Assembly: GCA_947475545.1 (NCBI GenBank)
Contig: CANJLL010000012.1
Location: forward strand, 1-64,000
Direction: 5' to 3'
Source: Chloroflexota bacterium
Lineage (GTDB): Bacteria > Chloroflexota > Limnocylindria > Limnocylindrales > CSP1-4
Length of the DNA stretch: 64,000 nucleotides
Shown: positions 26,956-35,344 of the stretch, piece by piece
Numbering within the stretch: the first letter of the stretch is position 1
Layout of the letters: every line of letters starts with the position of its first letter
Position numbers and translations under genes: made by a program
The notes under the pieces: generated by a model
The model's database searches: none
What the model saw: only the letters and a program-made list of their open reading frames with translations
What the model was told of the DNA's origin: nothing

Positions 26956-27929
26956 CCGGCGTGCGTCGCGCTCCCGCCGGTCCCGTCGTGGGGCGCCCAT
27001 CCCCAGCCGAGCGCCCGTCGACACCCGACCGGCCGTCCCGGCTCCGGATCTGGCTGCTCGCCTCCCGGCCGGCGACGCTCCCCGCGGCGCTCTCAGGCGT
27101 CGTCGTGGGGCTGGGCGCCGCCCGGGGCGCCGGCTACGCCTTCCGCCTCGACACCGCCATCGGCTGCGTCCTCGTCGCCCTCCTCCTCCAAGTGGTGGCC
27201 AACTTCGCCAACGACCTGTCCGACTTCCGCAAGGGCGCGGACACCCCCGACCGGACCGGCCCTATTCGCGTCGCGGCGGCGGGCCTGGTGACGGAGCGGC
27301 AACTGGAGGTGGCGATCGGGCTGGTGCTCGCGCTGGCCGCCGTCGTCGGCGTCTGGCTCGCCACCATCGGCGGGCCAGTCCTGCTGGGGCTGGGCGCGCT
27401 GGCGATGGTCGCCGCGCTGGCCTACACCGGCGGGCCGTGGCCGTACGGCTACAAGGCACTGGGCGAGGTCTTCGTCTTCATCTTCTTCGGGCTGGTGGCG
27501 GTGGTCGGGACGGCGTACCTGCAGGCGCTGGTCCTGGCCCCCGTCTTCGTGACCGCGTCGCTCCCGGTTGGCGCGCTGGTGACGGCCATCCTGGTCGTCA
27601 ACAACCTGCGCGACATCCCGACGGACCGCGCGGCGCGGAAGCGGACGCTGGCGGTGGTGATGGGGCCGCGGGCCACGCAGTGGGAGTACGCGTTCCTCCT
27701 GGCCATCGCCGCGCTGGTGCCGGTTGCGCTCGCGGCCGCGGGTCGGGGGCCCGCTCTCCTCCTGCCGCTCCTCTCGGCTCCGCTCGCCATCCCGCTGCTC
27801 CGCACGGTTCGCGGCTTCACGGAGCCGCGCCATTTGAACCTGGCTCTCAAGGGGACGGCCCGGCTGGCGCTGGTGCATGGCCTGCTGTTCGCCGCGGGCC
27901 TGGCGATCGCCGGGATGTCGGCGTCGTGA
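26952..27929 (+). CDS. menA: 1,4-dihydroxy-2-naphthoate polyprenyltransferase
   Basis: A 325-residue UbiA-family membrane enzyme attaching the polyprenyl tail to DHNA. The Asp-rich site [20 protein letters not shown] is diagnostic of MenA, and the second site is [20 protein letters not shown]. Eight to nine hydrophobic segments are visible. About 30 extra Pro/Arg-rich residues precede the first helix. It lies between menB and menC with short overlaps. Confidence 0.95.
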   Translation: MTGVRRAPAGPVVGRPSPAERPSTPDRPSRLRIWLLASRPATLPAALSGVVVGLGAARGAGYAFRLDTAIGCVLVALLLQVVANFANDLSDFRKGADTPDRTGPIRVAAAGLVTERQLEVAIGLVLALAAVVGVWLATIGGPVLLGLGALAMVAALAYTGGPWPYGYKALGEVFVFIFFGLVAVVGTAYLQALVLAPVFVTASLPVGALVTAILVVNNLRDIPTDRAARKRTLAVVMGPRATQWEYAFLLAIAALVPVALAAAGRGPALLLPLLSAPLAIPLLRTVRGFTEPRHLNLALKGTARLALVHGLLFAAGLAIAGMSAS

Positions 27930-29152
27930 CGGGGCCTGGTCGGGCCCCGGCCCTCCGCGCGCTCCGCGCCGACAAGGTCCGCGTGCCGTTCCGCCGACCG
28001 TTTCCTACCTCCCAGGGGATGTGGCTGGCGCGTGAGGCGTGGATCCTGCGGTTGATCGATGCCGACGGCCGGACCGGAGTGGGCGAGGCGGTCCTGGATC
28101 CCGAAGACGGCGAGACGGCCGCCATCATCCTCGATGCACTGGTTCGTGAGGCCGTGGATGCGGCCAGCGAGGGCTGGCTTCCGACCGCCGAGGACCTCGA
28201 GATGCACGGCGCGCCGGGACGGGCGCTCCGCGCGGCGCTGGATGCCGCCGCCCTGGACCTGGGCGAGCTGGCGGCCGGGGTGACCGGCGCCGACGGGCCG
28301 GGCGTCGGCGTGAACGCCACCATCCCGCACGTGGGGCCACGCGCCTCGGCCGAGGCGGCTCGGCAGGCGCTGGAGGCGGGATTCCGGACGATCAAGATGA
28401 AGGCGGGCGCCGAACGCGAGGTGGAGGTCCTCGTGGACCGGGTCCGTGCCGTACGCGAGGCCGTGGGGCCGGACGTCCGGCTCCGGATCGACGTGAACGG
28501 CGCCTGGGATGTGGAGACGGCGGTGGACCGGCTGCTGGCGATCCGGCGGTTCGGGATCGAGTACGTGGAGCAGCCCATCGCGGGGGACGACGCGGCGGCG
28601 CTGGCGGACGTCCGGCGGCGGGGGCGGGTGCCGGTGGCAGCCGACGAGGCGGTGACGTCGCTACGGGTGGTGCGCGAGTTGCTGGAGGCCGGGGCGGTGG
28701 ACGTCCTGGTCGTGAAGCCCGCCCGGGTCGGGGGTCCGCTGGTGGCGGGCCTGATCGCCGAGCTGGCCGCCGAGCGCGGCGTCCCGGTGGTGCTCAGCAC
28801 GTTGTTCGAGACGGGGGTGGGGATCGCGGCGGCCCTCGCGGCGGCGGCGGGGCTCCCCGGAGTGACGCTGGACGGGGCGCCCGAACCGCCCGATCACGGG
28901 CTGGCGACGGCCGGGCTCCTGGAGCACGACCTTCTGCGCTACGCGCTGATCGTGGAGGACGGCCGGATGTGGCGGCCCGACGAGGACGAGGACGAGGGCG
29001 AGGACGGCGGGGCCGGAGGGGCCGGAGGGGGCGCGCCCGAAGCCGCCCATGGCGCGGCCGAATCCTCCGGCGAGCCGGGTGCGCTGGGGATCCTCATCGA
29101 CGAGGGCGCGGTCCGGAGGTACGCCGTCGAGTCCAGCGGGGCCGAGGCGTGA
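27926..29152 (+). CDS. menC: o-Succinylbenzoate synthase
   Basis: A 408-residue enolase-superfamily enzyme dehydrating SHCHC to o-succinylbenzoate. The first catalytic Lys pair region is FRTIKMKAG, the metal ligands are RIDVNGAWD, IEYVEQPIAG and PVAADEAV, and the second Lys is DVLVVKPARVGG. The C-terminal 45 residues are Asp/Glu/Gly/Ala-rich and low-complexity before the last conserved stretch, longer than in usual MenC. GTG 27926 overlaps the menA stop by GTGA; the longer upstream open frame is antisense-like and out of phase with menA. Confidence 0.92.
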   Translation: MTGPGRAPALRALRADKVRVPFRRPFPTSQGMWLAREAWILRLIDADGRTGVGEAVLDPEDGETAAIILDALVREAVDAASEGWLPTAEDLEMHGAPGRALRAALDAAALDLGELAAGVTGADGPGVGVNATIPHVGPRASAEAARQALEAGFRTIKMKAGAEREVEVLVDRVRAVREAVGPDVRLRIDVNGAWDVETAVDRLLAIRRFGIEYVEQPIAGDDAAALADVRRRGRVPVAADEAVTSLRVVRELLEAGAVDVLVVKPARVGGPLVAGLIAELAAERGVPVVLSTLFETGVGIAAALAAAAGLPGVTLDGAPEPPDHGLATAGLLEHDLLRYALIVEDGRMWRPDEDEDEGEDGGAGGAGGGAPEAAHGAAESSGEPGALGILIDEGAVRRYAVESSGAEA

Positions 29153-31524
29153 CGCACGGCTTCGAACGCCCGGCCGTGGCCGGCGGGGGCTGGACGGCGC
29201 ACGGCCTGGTCCGTGGGCTGGCGCGCGACCACGACCGCGGCGAGGCGCCGGCGATCCGGGATGCGAGCCGCGCCCTGACCTGGGCCCAGCTGGACCGCCG
29301 GGTGGATGCCGCCGCCGCGTCGCTTCGTTCGGCCGGCGTCGGCCGGGGCGACGTGGTGGGCCTGGTGCTGGGCGAGCCGATCGATACCATCGCTGTCCTC
29401 CTGGGCATCCACCGCGTCGGCGGTGTGGCGGCGCCAATCCCGCTGCGCCTGACGGGGGCTGAGATGGACGCCGTTTCGGCCACGCTCCGACCCTCGCTGC
29501 TGGTCCACGAGCCGGCTCGGCTGCTGGCGGGCGAGGTTGCTCGTGACGGCGGAGATCCGGCCGACGTCCCCGTGGCTCCGGACGCCCCCGCCATCGTCAT
29601 CCTGACCTCGGGCACGACGGGCCGGCCCAAGGGTGTGGTCCTCTCCTACGCCGCCCTCGGGTCCAGTGCGGACGCCTGGATCGCCGCCCTCCCGCCCGCC
29701 ACCGGCTGGCTCCTGGTGGTGAGCCTGGCGCACGTGGCCGGGCTGGGCGTGGTGTGGCGGGCGATCCGCGCCGGCGTGCCGGTCCGCCTGGCGCCAGCGA
29801 CGGACGCCGGGGCCCAGCTGGCGGCGCTCCGCGACGACGCCACGATCAGCCACGTCTCCCTGGTGCCCACCCAGCTGGCCCGGCTCCTCGACGCCGCGGG
29901 CGCCGACGCCGCGGGTAGCGACGCCGCGGGTAGCGACGCCGCGGGTAGCGACCCGCCGCGCGGCGCCTTGGCGCCGGCGTCGGCGCCGGCCGGCCTGCGC
30001 GCCGTCCCGCTGGGTGGCGGGCACGTCCCAGCCCCATTGGTAACCCGCGCCCTCACCGCCGGCTGGCCGGTGGTCCCCACCTACGGCCTGAGCGAGGCGG
30101 GTTCGGGTGTCACCGCGCTCCCCACTGCGGAGGCGCACGCGCACCCGGACAGCGCGGGCCGGCCGCTCCCCGGCGCGCACGTCACGATCCACGATCCCGA
30201 CCGGGACGGGGTGGGGGAGATCGTCGTGTCGTCGCCCGCGGCGTTCCTGGGCTACCTGGGCGAGCCGCCGCGCGACCCGGCCTCGCCCATCCACACCGGC
30301 GACCTGGGCCGCCTCGACGCCGATGGCCGCCTGCACGTGCTGGACCGGCGCACGGATCGAATCGTCCGCGGCGGCGAGAACATCGCCCCCGCCGAGGTGG
30401 AGGCCGTGCTGGACGCGCACCCCGCCGTGGCCGAGGCGGCCGTGGTGGCCCGCCCCGACCCGCTGCTGGGCCACGTGCCGGTCGCGGCTGTGGTGATTCG
30501 CCCCGGCGCCGACGACCCGGGCGACGAGGCCCTGGTGGCGTGGTGCCGGGTCAGCCTCGCCGCCTTCAAGGTCCCCGCGGCGTTCCTTCGGCTGGACACG
30601 CTCCCGCGGACGGCCAGCGGAAAGCTTCGCCGCGCGGCCGTCCGGGGGCTCATCGACGGCTCCCCGTGGGGCGAGCTGGCGCGCGCGGGTGGCGACCGAA
30701 TCGGCTGGCGCGTGACCGGCGCACCCGGGTCGGCCCACCCGGCCCTCCCCGCGCCCCTGGACGTCCTTCTCTTGGCCGGCACGCTGTCGACGGCCCACCA
30801 GCTGGATCGGCTGGCCGAGGAGCTGGCGCGGCCCGGCAGCCTGCGCGTCCACGCCCTGGACCGGCGCGGCAGCGGGACAGGACGCCTGACCAACCCCGGT
30901 CCGGTGCTGGTTGCCGCTCACGTCGCGGACGTGGAGGCGTACCTGGACGCCCGCAGCATCGAATCCGCCGTGCTGGTCGGCCACAGCTTCGGCGGCGTGC
31001 TGGCCCTGGAGGCCGCGGCGCGACTGGGCCGTCGCATCAGCGCGGTGGTCGCGTATGACCCGCCCTACAGCCCGCTGGCCGAAGAGCCAACCCAGGCACG
31101 CTTCGCGGACACGGCCGCCCGGACGGCCGAGGCCCACGCGCGGGGTGGCCCGGCGCTGGCCGCGGAGACCTTCCTCCGGATCGTCGCGGGCGACGCCGCC
31201 TGGGAGAGCCTCTCCGACCGAAGCCGCGCCTTCCTCGCCCGCGAGGGCGACGGCGCGGTGGCCGATTCGGCCCTGGTGGGGCTGGACCCGGCTGGCCTCC
31301 CCGCCATCACCGCGCCGGTCCGCATCCTCACGGGCGGCGCCAGCCTCCCGTTCTACGAGCCCATCTCGGTCGCCCTGGTCGCCCGGATTCCGGGGGCCAC
31401 CCGTGCGACCCTGGAGGGCCTGACCCACAATGGCCCCATCACCGACGCCCCGCAGGTCGCCGCCGCCATCCGCGTCTTCCTGGTGTCGGCGGGCCTGCTC
31501 ACCGCAACGGAGGCCGCCTCGTGA
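29149..31524 (+). CDS. menE: o-Succinylbenzoyl-CoA ligase fused to an alpha/beta hydrolase
   Basis: A 791-residue two-domain protein. Residues about 1-510 form an adenylating ligase: VILTSGTTGRPKGVVLSY (P-loop), PTYGLSEAGSG, HTGDLGRLDADGRLHVLDRR and RTASGKLRRA with the catalytic Lys. MenE activates o-succinylbenzoate to its CoA ester. Residues about 535-785 are an alpha/beta hydrolase with the nucleophile elbow VLVGHSFGGVLALEAA, an Asp candidate in ITAPVRILTGGAS and His in LEGLTHNGPI. MenE is normally about 450-500 residues and lacks this domain. The operon has no hotdog DHNA-CoA thioesterase (MenI), so the extra domain might supply that step. It overlaps menC and menG. Confidence 0.88.
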   Translation: MTHGFERPAVAGGGWTAHGLVRGLARDHDRGEAPAIRDASRALTWAQLDRRVDAAAASLRSAGVGRGDVVGLVLGEPIDTIAVLLGIHRVGGVAAPIPLRLTGAEMDAVSATLRPSLLVHEPARLLAGEVARDGGDPADVPVAPDAPAIVILTSGTTGRPKGVVLSYAALGSSADAWIAALPPATGWLLVVSLAHVAGLGVVWRAIRAGVPVRLAPATDAGAQLAALRDDATISHVSLVPTQLARLLDAAGADAAGSDAAGSDAAGSDPPRGALAPASAPAGLRAVPLGGGHVPAPLVTRALTAGWPVVPTYGLSEAGSGVTALPTAEAHAHPDSAGRPLPGAHVTIHDPDRDGVGEIVVSSPAAFLGYLGEPPRDPASPIHTGDLGRLDADGRLHVLDRRTDRIVRGGENIAPAEVEAVLDAHPAVAEAAVVARPDPLLGHVPVAAVVIRPGADDPGDEALVAWCRVSLAAFKVPAAFLRLDTLPRTASGKLRRAAVRGLIDGSPWGELARAGGDRIGWRVTGAPGSAHPALPAPLDVLLLAGTLSTAHQLDRLAEELARPGSLRVHALDRRGSGTGRLTNPGPVLVAAHVADVEAYLDARSIESAVLVGHSFGGVLALEAAARLGRRISAVVAYDPPYSPLAEEPTQARFADTAARTAEAHARGGPALAAETFLRIVAGDAAWESLSDRSRAFLAREGDGAVADSALVGLDPAGLPAITAPVRILTGGASLPFYEPISVALVARIPGATRATLEGLTHNGPITDAPQVAAAIRVFLVSAGLLTATEAAS
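29890..29949. repeat. In-frame 15-bp tandem repeat in menE, four copies
   Basis: GACGCCGCGGGTAGC is repeated three times exactly after one diverged copy. It encodes DAAGS blocks in a surface loop of the MenE ligase domain. Confidence 0.9.
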
Positions 31525-32306
31525 CCCAGCCCGTCGGATCGCCCGCGGCCGCGCCCCTGCCCCCGGATGTCACGCCGTCGGGCCTGTCGACGGGCGCCGG
31601 CAACGCCGCGGCCAAGGCTGAGGTCCAGGTCATGTTCGACCGGATCTCCGGCCTCTACGACCTCATGAACCTGCTCATCTCCGCGTTCCAGGAGCCGCGC
31701 TGGCGCCGGCGGCTGGTGGACACGACGGGTCTCCGCCCCGGCGGGAGCGCGCTCGACGTCGCGTCGGGCACGGGCAAGGTGGCCGCCGACCTGCACGCGA
31801 CGGTGGGCCCCGGCGGGCTCGTCCTGGGGGTGGACCTGTCGCCGGGCATGATCGGCGTCGCGCAGCGCCGGTTCGACGGCCGGCCCGGCCTCTCCTACGT
31901 GGTCGGCGATGCGCTCAACCTGCCCACCGAACCGGGCTCGTTCGACGCCGCCACGATCGCATTCGGCATGCGCAACCTGCCCGACTACAAGCGCGGGTTC
32001 GAGGAGATGGCGCGCTCGGTTCGACCCGGCGGGCGCGTGCTCTGCCTGGAGATCGCGCGGCCCCGCTCGCCGCTCGCGCGGTTCATGCGCTGGTGGTTCG
32101 ACCGGATCGTCCCGCTCATCGGCAGGGCGGCGGGGCAGGGGAGCGCGTACGCCTACCTGGTCCGCAGCGTCCAGAACTACCCGGCCCCGGAGCGCATCGC
32201 GGAGATCATGGCCGAAGCCGGCCTGACCGACGTGACCTGGCAGGGCCTGACGGGCGGCATCGTGACGCTCCACGTCGGGACGGTGCCCAGCCGCCCGGCT
32301 GCATAG
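31521..32306 (+). CDS. menG: Demethylmenaquinone methyltransferase
   Basis: A 261-residue SAM-dependent methyltransferase of the UbiE/MenG family, the last step of menaquinone synthesis. Signatures are VMFDRISGLYDLMNLLISAF, the SAM-binding LDVASGTGKVAADL, IAFGMRNLPDYKRGFEEMAR and SVQNYPAPERIAEIMAEAGL. About 35 unconserved Pro/Ala-rich residues precede the domain. GTG 31521 overlaps the menE stop. It is the last gene of the men operon; no clear terminator follows. Confidence 0.95.
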   Translation: MTQPVGSPAAAPLPPDVTPSGLSTGAGNAAAKAEVQVMFDRISGLYDLMNLLISAFQEPRWRRRLVDTTGLRPGGSALDVASGTGKVAADLHATVGPGGLVLGVDLSPGMIGVAQRRFDGRPGLSYVVGDALNLPTEPGSFDAATIAFGMRNLPDYKRGFEEMARSVRPGGRVLCLEIARPRSPLARFMRWWFDRIVPLIGRAAGQGSAYAYLVRSVQNYPAPERIAEIMAEAGLTDVTWQGLTGGIVTLHVGTVPSRPAA

Positions 32307-32322
32307 CCGAAGACGACTGGCC

Positions 32323-32646
32323 GTGGAGGGTCCTCCGGCCCTGGTGGTGATCCCTACCGCACGGACTTGGCTCAGGCGCCATCTCCTGGCCCTTGCCTGG
32401 ACCCTCTTCTCGGTGCTGGGAACGACCGCACTCGGCGTTCCGACGAACCGTGCGCCTCTTGTGGATGTCCTGTTGTTCGTCGTCCTGGGGCCCGACGTGG
32501 CCCTGATCCTCTGGACCCAGCGGCGAATGGACGTCGCCGAGAAGCTCGAACGAGAGCATGGCTACACCACGTTCTCGAGGGGCTCGGGATCACGGTGGAT
32601 CGTGGACTCTCGAACGGGGGCCGTCGTGCGTCCTCCAAAGCCGTGA
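32323..32646 (+). CDS. Small predicted membrane protein
   Basis: A 107-residue protein, not recognised. Two hydrophobic segments (LLALAWTLFSVLGTTALGV and VDVLLFVVLGPDVALILW) suggest two membrane helices. The charged tail (RRMDVAEKLEREHGYTTF) would lie in the cytoplasm. The start is uncertain: GTG 32323, 17 bp after menG, or GTG 32347. No strong ribosome site is seen. It could be a read-through member of the men transcript. Confidence 0.5.
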   Translation: MEGPPALVVIPTARTWLRRHLLALAWTLFSVLGTTALGVPTNRAPLVDVLLFVVLGPDVALILWTQRRMDVAEKLEREHGYTTFSRGSGSRWIVDSRTGAVVRPPKP

Positions 32647-32689
32647 ACCGGCCGTTGACCCGGTGACAGATAGGCGCCAGAATGGCGCC

Positions 32690-33217
32690 ATGGAGAAGCC
32701 GCAGAGTCGTCGATACCGTCTGGCCGCCGACGTGCCCGAGGCCATGGGCACGCGCGTCCGCGAAACGGCCGCCAAGTACTACGCCGGCGGCCTCGGCGAG
32801 ACCATCAATGCCGCGCTGATCGTCTTCGACTGGGCGGTCGCGGCCAAGGCGCGGGGCAAGCGGGTGATCGCCACGGACCCGGACAAGCTGCCCGACGCGT
32901 TCGAGGAGCCGCTCATCCCGGGGTTCGGCCCCGAGCCACAGTGGGACTGGCTCGTTCCGCGGCCGCATGCCTGGCGTCGCCAGCTCTGGATCAAGGGCCG
33001 CAAGATCACCGCGGGCTCCCTTGCACGCTCGGCGGAGATCGAAGGGTGGACGCCCGAACGGACGGCCTACGAGTTCGACCTGCCGGTCGCGGCCGTCCTG
33101 GAGGCGATGCGCTATGCCGAACAGGCGAGAGACCTGGTCCTCGCGGAGGAGGCGGAGGACCGCATGGCGGTCCTGTCGATCCCAGGAATGAAGGACGGCG
33201 TTGCGCGTCTACCTTGA
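32690..33217 (+). CDS. Antitoxin-like protein with DUF433-type HTH end
   Basis: A 175-residue protein. The C-terminal part (ITAGSLARSAEIEGWTPERT, then AYEFDLPVAAVLEAMRYAEQ) resembles the DUF433/Xre-like helix bundle that partners PIN-like DUF5615 toxins. The N-terminal part is longer than in single-domain DUF433 antitoxins. ATG 32690 is the likely start; codons upstream to 32558 are antisense-like. The toxin-like gene starts inside this one with a 17-bp overlap, the usual coupling in such modules. Antitoxin function is inferred from context. Confidence 0.65.
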   Translation: MEKPQSRRYRLAADVPEAMGTRVRETAAKYYAGGLGETINAALIVFDWAVAAKARGKRVIATDPDKLPDAFEEPLIPGFGPEPQWDWLVPRPHAWRRQLWIKGRKITAGSLARSAEIEGWTPERTAYEFDLPVAAVLEAMRYAEQARDLVLAEEAEDRMAVLSIPGMKDGVARLP

Positions 33218-33536
33218 CGAGGACATCGCGAGTCAGGAGCTCGCGAACCGCCTGTCGGCGCGGCATCAACTGGTCGCCACGATTCGCGGCGCGTCCGATC
33301 GGCGAGCCTGGGAGCACGCGCAGTCCCACGACGCGACGGTGATCACGATGAACTCGGATGACTTCATCCTCTTGGCCCCAGAGGCGACGGGCCATCACGG
33401 GCTGTTGCTGGTCTACCGCGAGCGCGAGGATCGACGAAGCATCTCGGCGGCCGAGATTTCGGTGGCTGTCGACCGCGTCGAGGCAGAGGGCGGGTTCGAG
33501 GATCGCGTGATCAACTTGAATCACTTCCGGAGCTGA
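33201..33536 (+). CDS. DUF5615 PIN-like toxin candidate
   Basis: A 111-residue PIN-like protein. RVYLDEDIASQELANRLSAR at the start carries the paired Asp/Glu of DUF5615, and DATVITMNSDDF holds the second acidic cluster; these would bind Mg2+ for RNase activity. TTG 33201 is chosen because family members begin at this strand and no other start fits. It overlaps the preceding DUF433-like gene by 17 bp. It is probably a functional toxin; the acidic residues are intact. Confidence 0.72.
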   Translation: MRVYLDEDIASQELANRLSARHQLVATIRGASDRRAWEHAQSHDATVITMNSDDFILLAPEATGHHGLLLVYREREDRRSISAAEISVAVDRVEAEGGFEDRVINLNHFRS

Positions 33537-33579
33537 ACCTTCGAGCCAATTCGGCCCTCTGCGGTACCATCCGTCGCCC

Positions 33580-34536
33580 ATGGCCCAGCCATCCGCGGCG
33601 TCCGCAGCTGACGTCCCTTCGCTCATTCACGCCCGCGGCCTGACCAAGCGGTTCGGGTCGTTCCTGGCCGTGGACGGCATCGACTTCGATGTCGCGCCCG
33701 GCGAGAGCTTCGGCTTCCTGGGCCCCAACGGCGCCGGCAAGACCTCCACCATGCGGATGATCGGCGCCGTCTCGCCGGTCAGTGCGGGCACGCTCCGGAT
33801 CCTTGGCATGGACCCCGGACGCGACGGCGCCCGCATCCGTGCCCGCCTCGGCGTGGTCCCGCAGCAGGACAACCTGGACGTGGACCTGACCCTGCGCGAG
33901 AACCTGATTGTCTACGGGCGCTACTTCGACATCCCGTGGGCAGAGGGCGCCCGCCGAGCCGACGAGCTGCTGGACTTCGCCCAGCTGGCCGACCGCCGTG
34001 ACCAGCAGGTGGAGACGTTGTCCGGCGGCATGAAGCGCCGGCTGACCATCGCGCGGGCCATGATCAACCAGCCCGACGTGCTGCTCCTCGACGAGCCCAC
34101 CACCGGCCTGGACCCGCAGGCCCGCCACATCCTGTGGGATCGCCTGTACGGCCTGAAGCAGCGCGGCGTCACGCTGGTCCTGACCACCCACTACATGGAC
34201 GAGGCGCAGCAGCTGTGCGACCGCCTGGTGGTGATGGACAAGGGCCGGATCGTGGCCGAGGGATCGCCCAACTCGCTGATCGCCGAGTACACCACCCGCG
34301 AGGTGACCGAGTTGCGCTTCTCGGTGGGAACGCAGGACGCGGCGCTGCCCACGCTGGAGGGCCTGGCCGACCGGATCGAGGTCCTGCCGGACCGGGTCCT
34401 GATGTACGCCGAGGACGGCGAGGCGGTGGCCGAAGGGGTCCACGCGCGCGACCTCCACCCGGAGACGGTCCTGGTCCGGCGCTCCACGCTGGAGGACGTC
34501 TTCCTGCGGCTGACCGGCCGCTCGCTGATCGACTGA
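33580..34536 (+). CDS. ABC exporter ATP-binding protein (ABC-2 / DrrA type)
   Basis: A 318-residue ATPase. Walker A is GPNGAGKTSTM, the Q-loop lies in VVPQQDNLD, the signature is ETLSGGMKRRLTIARA, Walker B is VLLLDEPTTGLDP and the switch His is in TTHYMDEA. A C-terminal domain of about 80 residues (EVTELRFSVG to TLEDVFLRLTGRSL) is typical of DrrA-like ATPases of drug, lipid or polysaccharide exporters. It is followed by two permease genes on the same strand, so a complete exporter is present. The substrate is unknown. Confidence 0.93.
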   Translation: MAQPSAASAADVPSLIHARGLTKRFGSFLAVDGIDFDVAPGESFGFLGPNGAGKTSTMRMIGAVSPVSAGTLRILGMDPGRDGARIRARLGVVPQQDNLDVDLTLRENLIVYGRYFDIPWAEGARRADELLDFAQLADRRDQQVETLSGGMKRRLTIARAMINQPDVLLLDEPTTGLDPQARHILWDRLYGLKQRGVTLVLTTHYMDEAQQLCDRLVVMDKGRIVAEGSPNSLIAEYTTREVTELRFSVGTQDAALPTLEGLADRIEVLPDRVLMYAEDGEAVAEGVHARDLHPETVLVRRSTLEDVFLRLTGRSLID

Positions 34537-34546
34537 GGAGCGCCGC

Positions 34547-35344
34547 GTGGCCGCATCCTCCGTCGCGCGCGTCTTCGAGCACCAGGCGCTGGTCTACCGC
34601 CGGACGCTGCGCGGCTCGCTCTTCTCGTCGTTCCTCAACCCCGTCCTCTACCTCGCGGCGATGGGCGTGGGGCTGGGGATGTTTGTTGATCGCGGGACGG
34701 GCGCCGCGGGCAACCCTGCGCTGGGTGGCGTCACGTACCTCCAGTACCTGGCGCCGGGACTGCTGGCGGCCACGGTGATGCAGTCCGCCGCCCTGGAATC
34801 TACGCACCCGATCATGGGCGGGATCGTCTACCACCGGATCTACTACGCGATGATCGCTACGCCCATCTCGGCCCGCGACATCGCCCTGGGAACCCTGGCC
34901 TGGATCACCGCCCGGCTGACCATGATCGCGGTGATCTTTGCGGTGGTGGTCCTCGCGTTCGGGGCGGCGCCGTCGGCGGGCCTGTTGCTCGCCGCGATTC
35001 CCGTGGCGGTGCTGACGGGGATGGCCTTCGCGGCGCCGATCGTGGCGTTCGCGGCCACGCAGCGGAACGGCGAGTCATTCCCGGCGGTCTTTCGGTTCAT
35101 CACCACGCCGCTCTTCCTGCTCTCCGGCACGTTCTTCCCGCTCGACGGGCTGCCGGCGCCCGTCCAGGCGGCGGCCTGGCTGTCGCCGCTCTGGCACGGG
35201 ATCGCGCTGGCGCGCTCGATCGCGTTCGGCGCCGCGGGGTCGAACCCGGGGCTGGCGTTGGCCCACCTGGCGGTCCTGCTCCTGATCGCCGGTGCCGGCA
35301 CCTGGCTGGCGGTCCGCAATCTCCAGCTCCGGCTGGTGAAGTGA
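34547..35344 (+). CDS. ABC-2-type transporter permease, first subunit
   Basis: A 265-residue membrane protein with six hydrophobic segments and the ABC-2 pattern: an N-terminal amphipathic helix (VFEHQALVYRRTLRGSLFSS), YLQYLAPGLLAATVMQSAAL and the conserved FLLSGTFFPLDGLPAPVQAAA. GTG 34547 follows GAGGAGCG. It lies between the ATPase and a second permease; the TGATG junction couples it to the latter. The two permeases are of similar length and probably form a heterodimer. Confidence 0.88.
   Translation: MAASSVARVFEHQALVYRRTLRGSLFSSFLNPVLYLAAMGVGLGMFVDRGTGAAGNPALGGVTYLQYLAPGLLAATVMQSAALESTHPIMGGIVYHRIYYAMIATPISARDIALGTLAWITARLTMIAVIFAVVVLAFGAAPSAGLLLAAIPVAVLTGMAFAAPIVAFAATQRNGESFPAVFRFITTPLFLLSGTFFPLDGLPAPVQAAAWLSPLWHGIALARSIAFGAAGSNPGLALAHLAVLLLIAGAGTWLAVRNLQLRLVK

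Noticed and set aside
28939-31428. An 829-codon minus-strand open frame
   Set aside because: Antisense to the menE fusion gene, whose ligase and hydrolase motifs are all in the plus frame.
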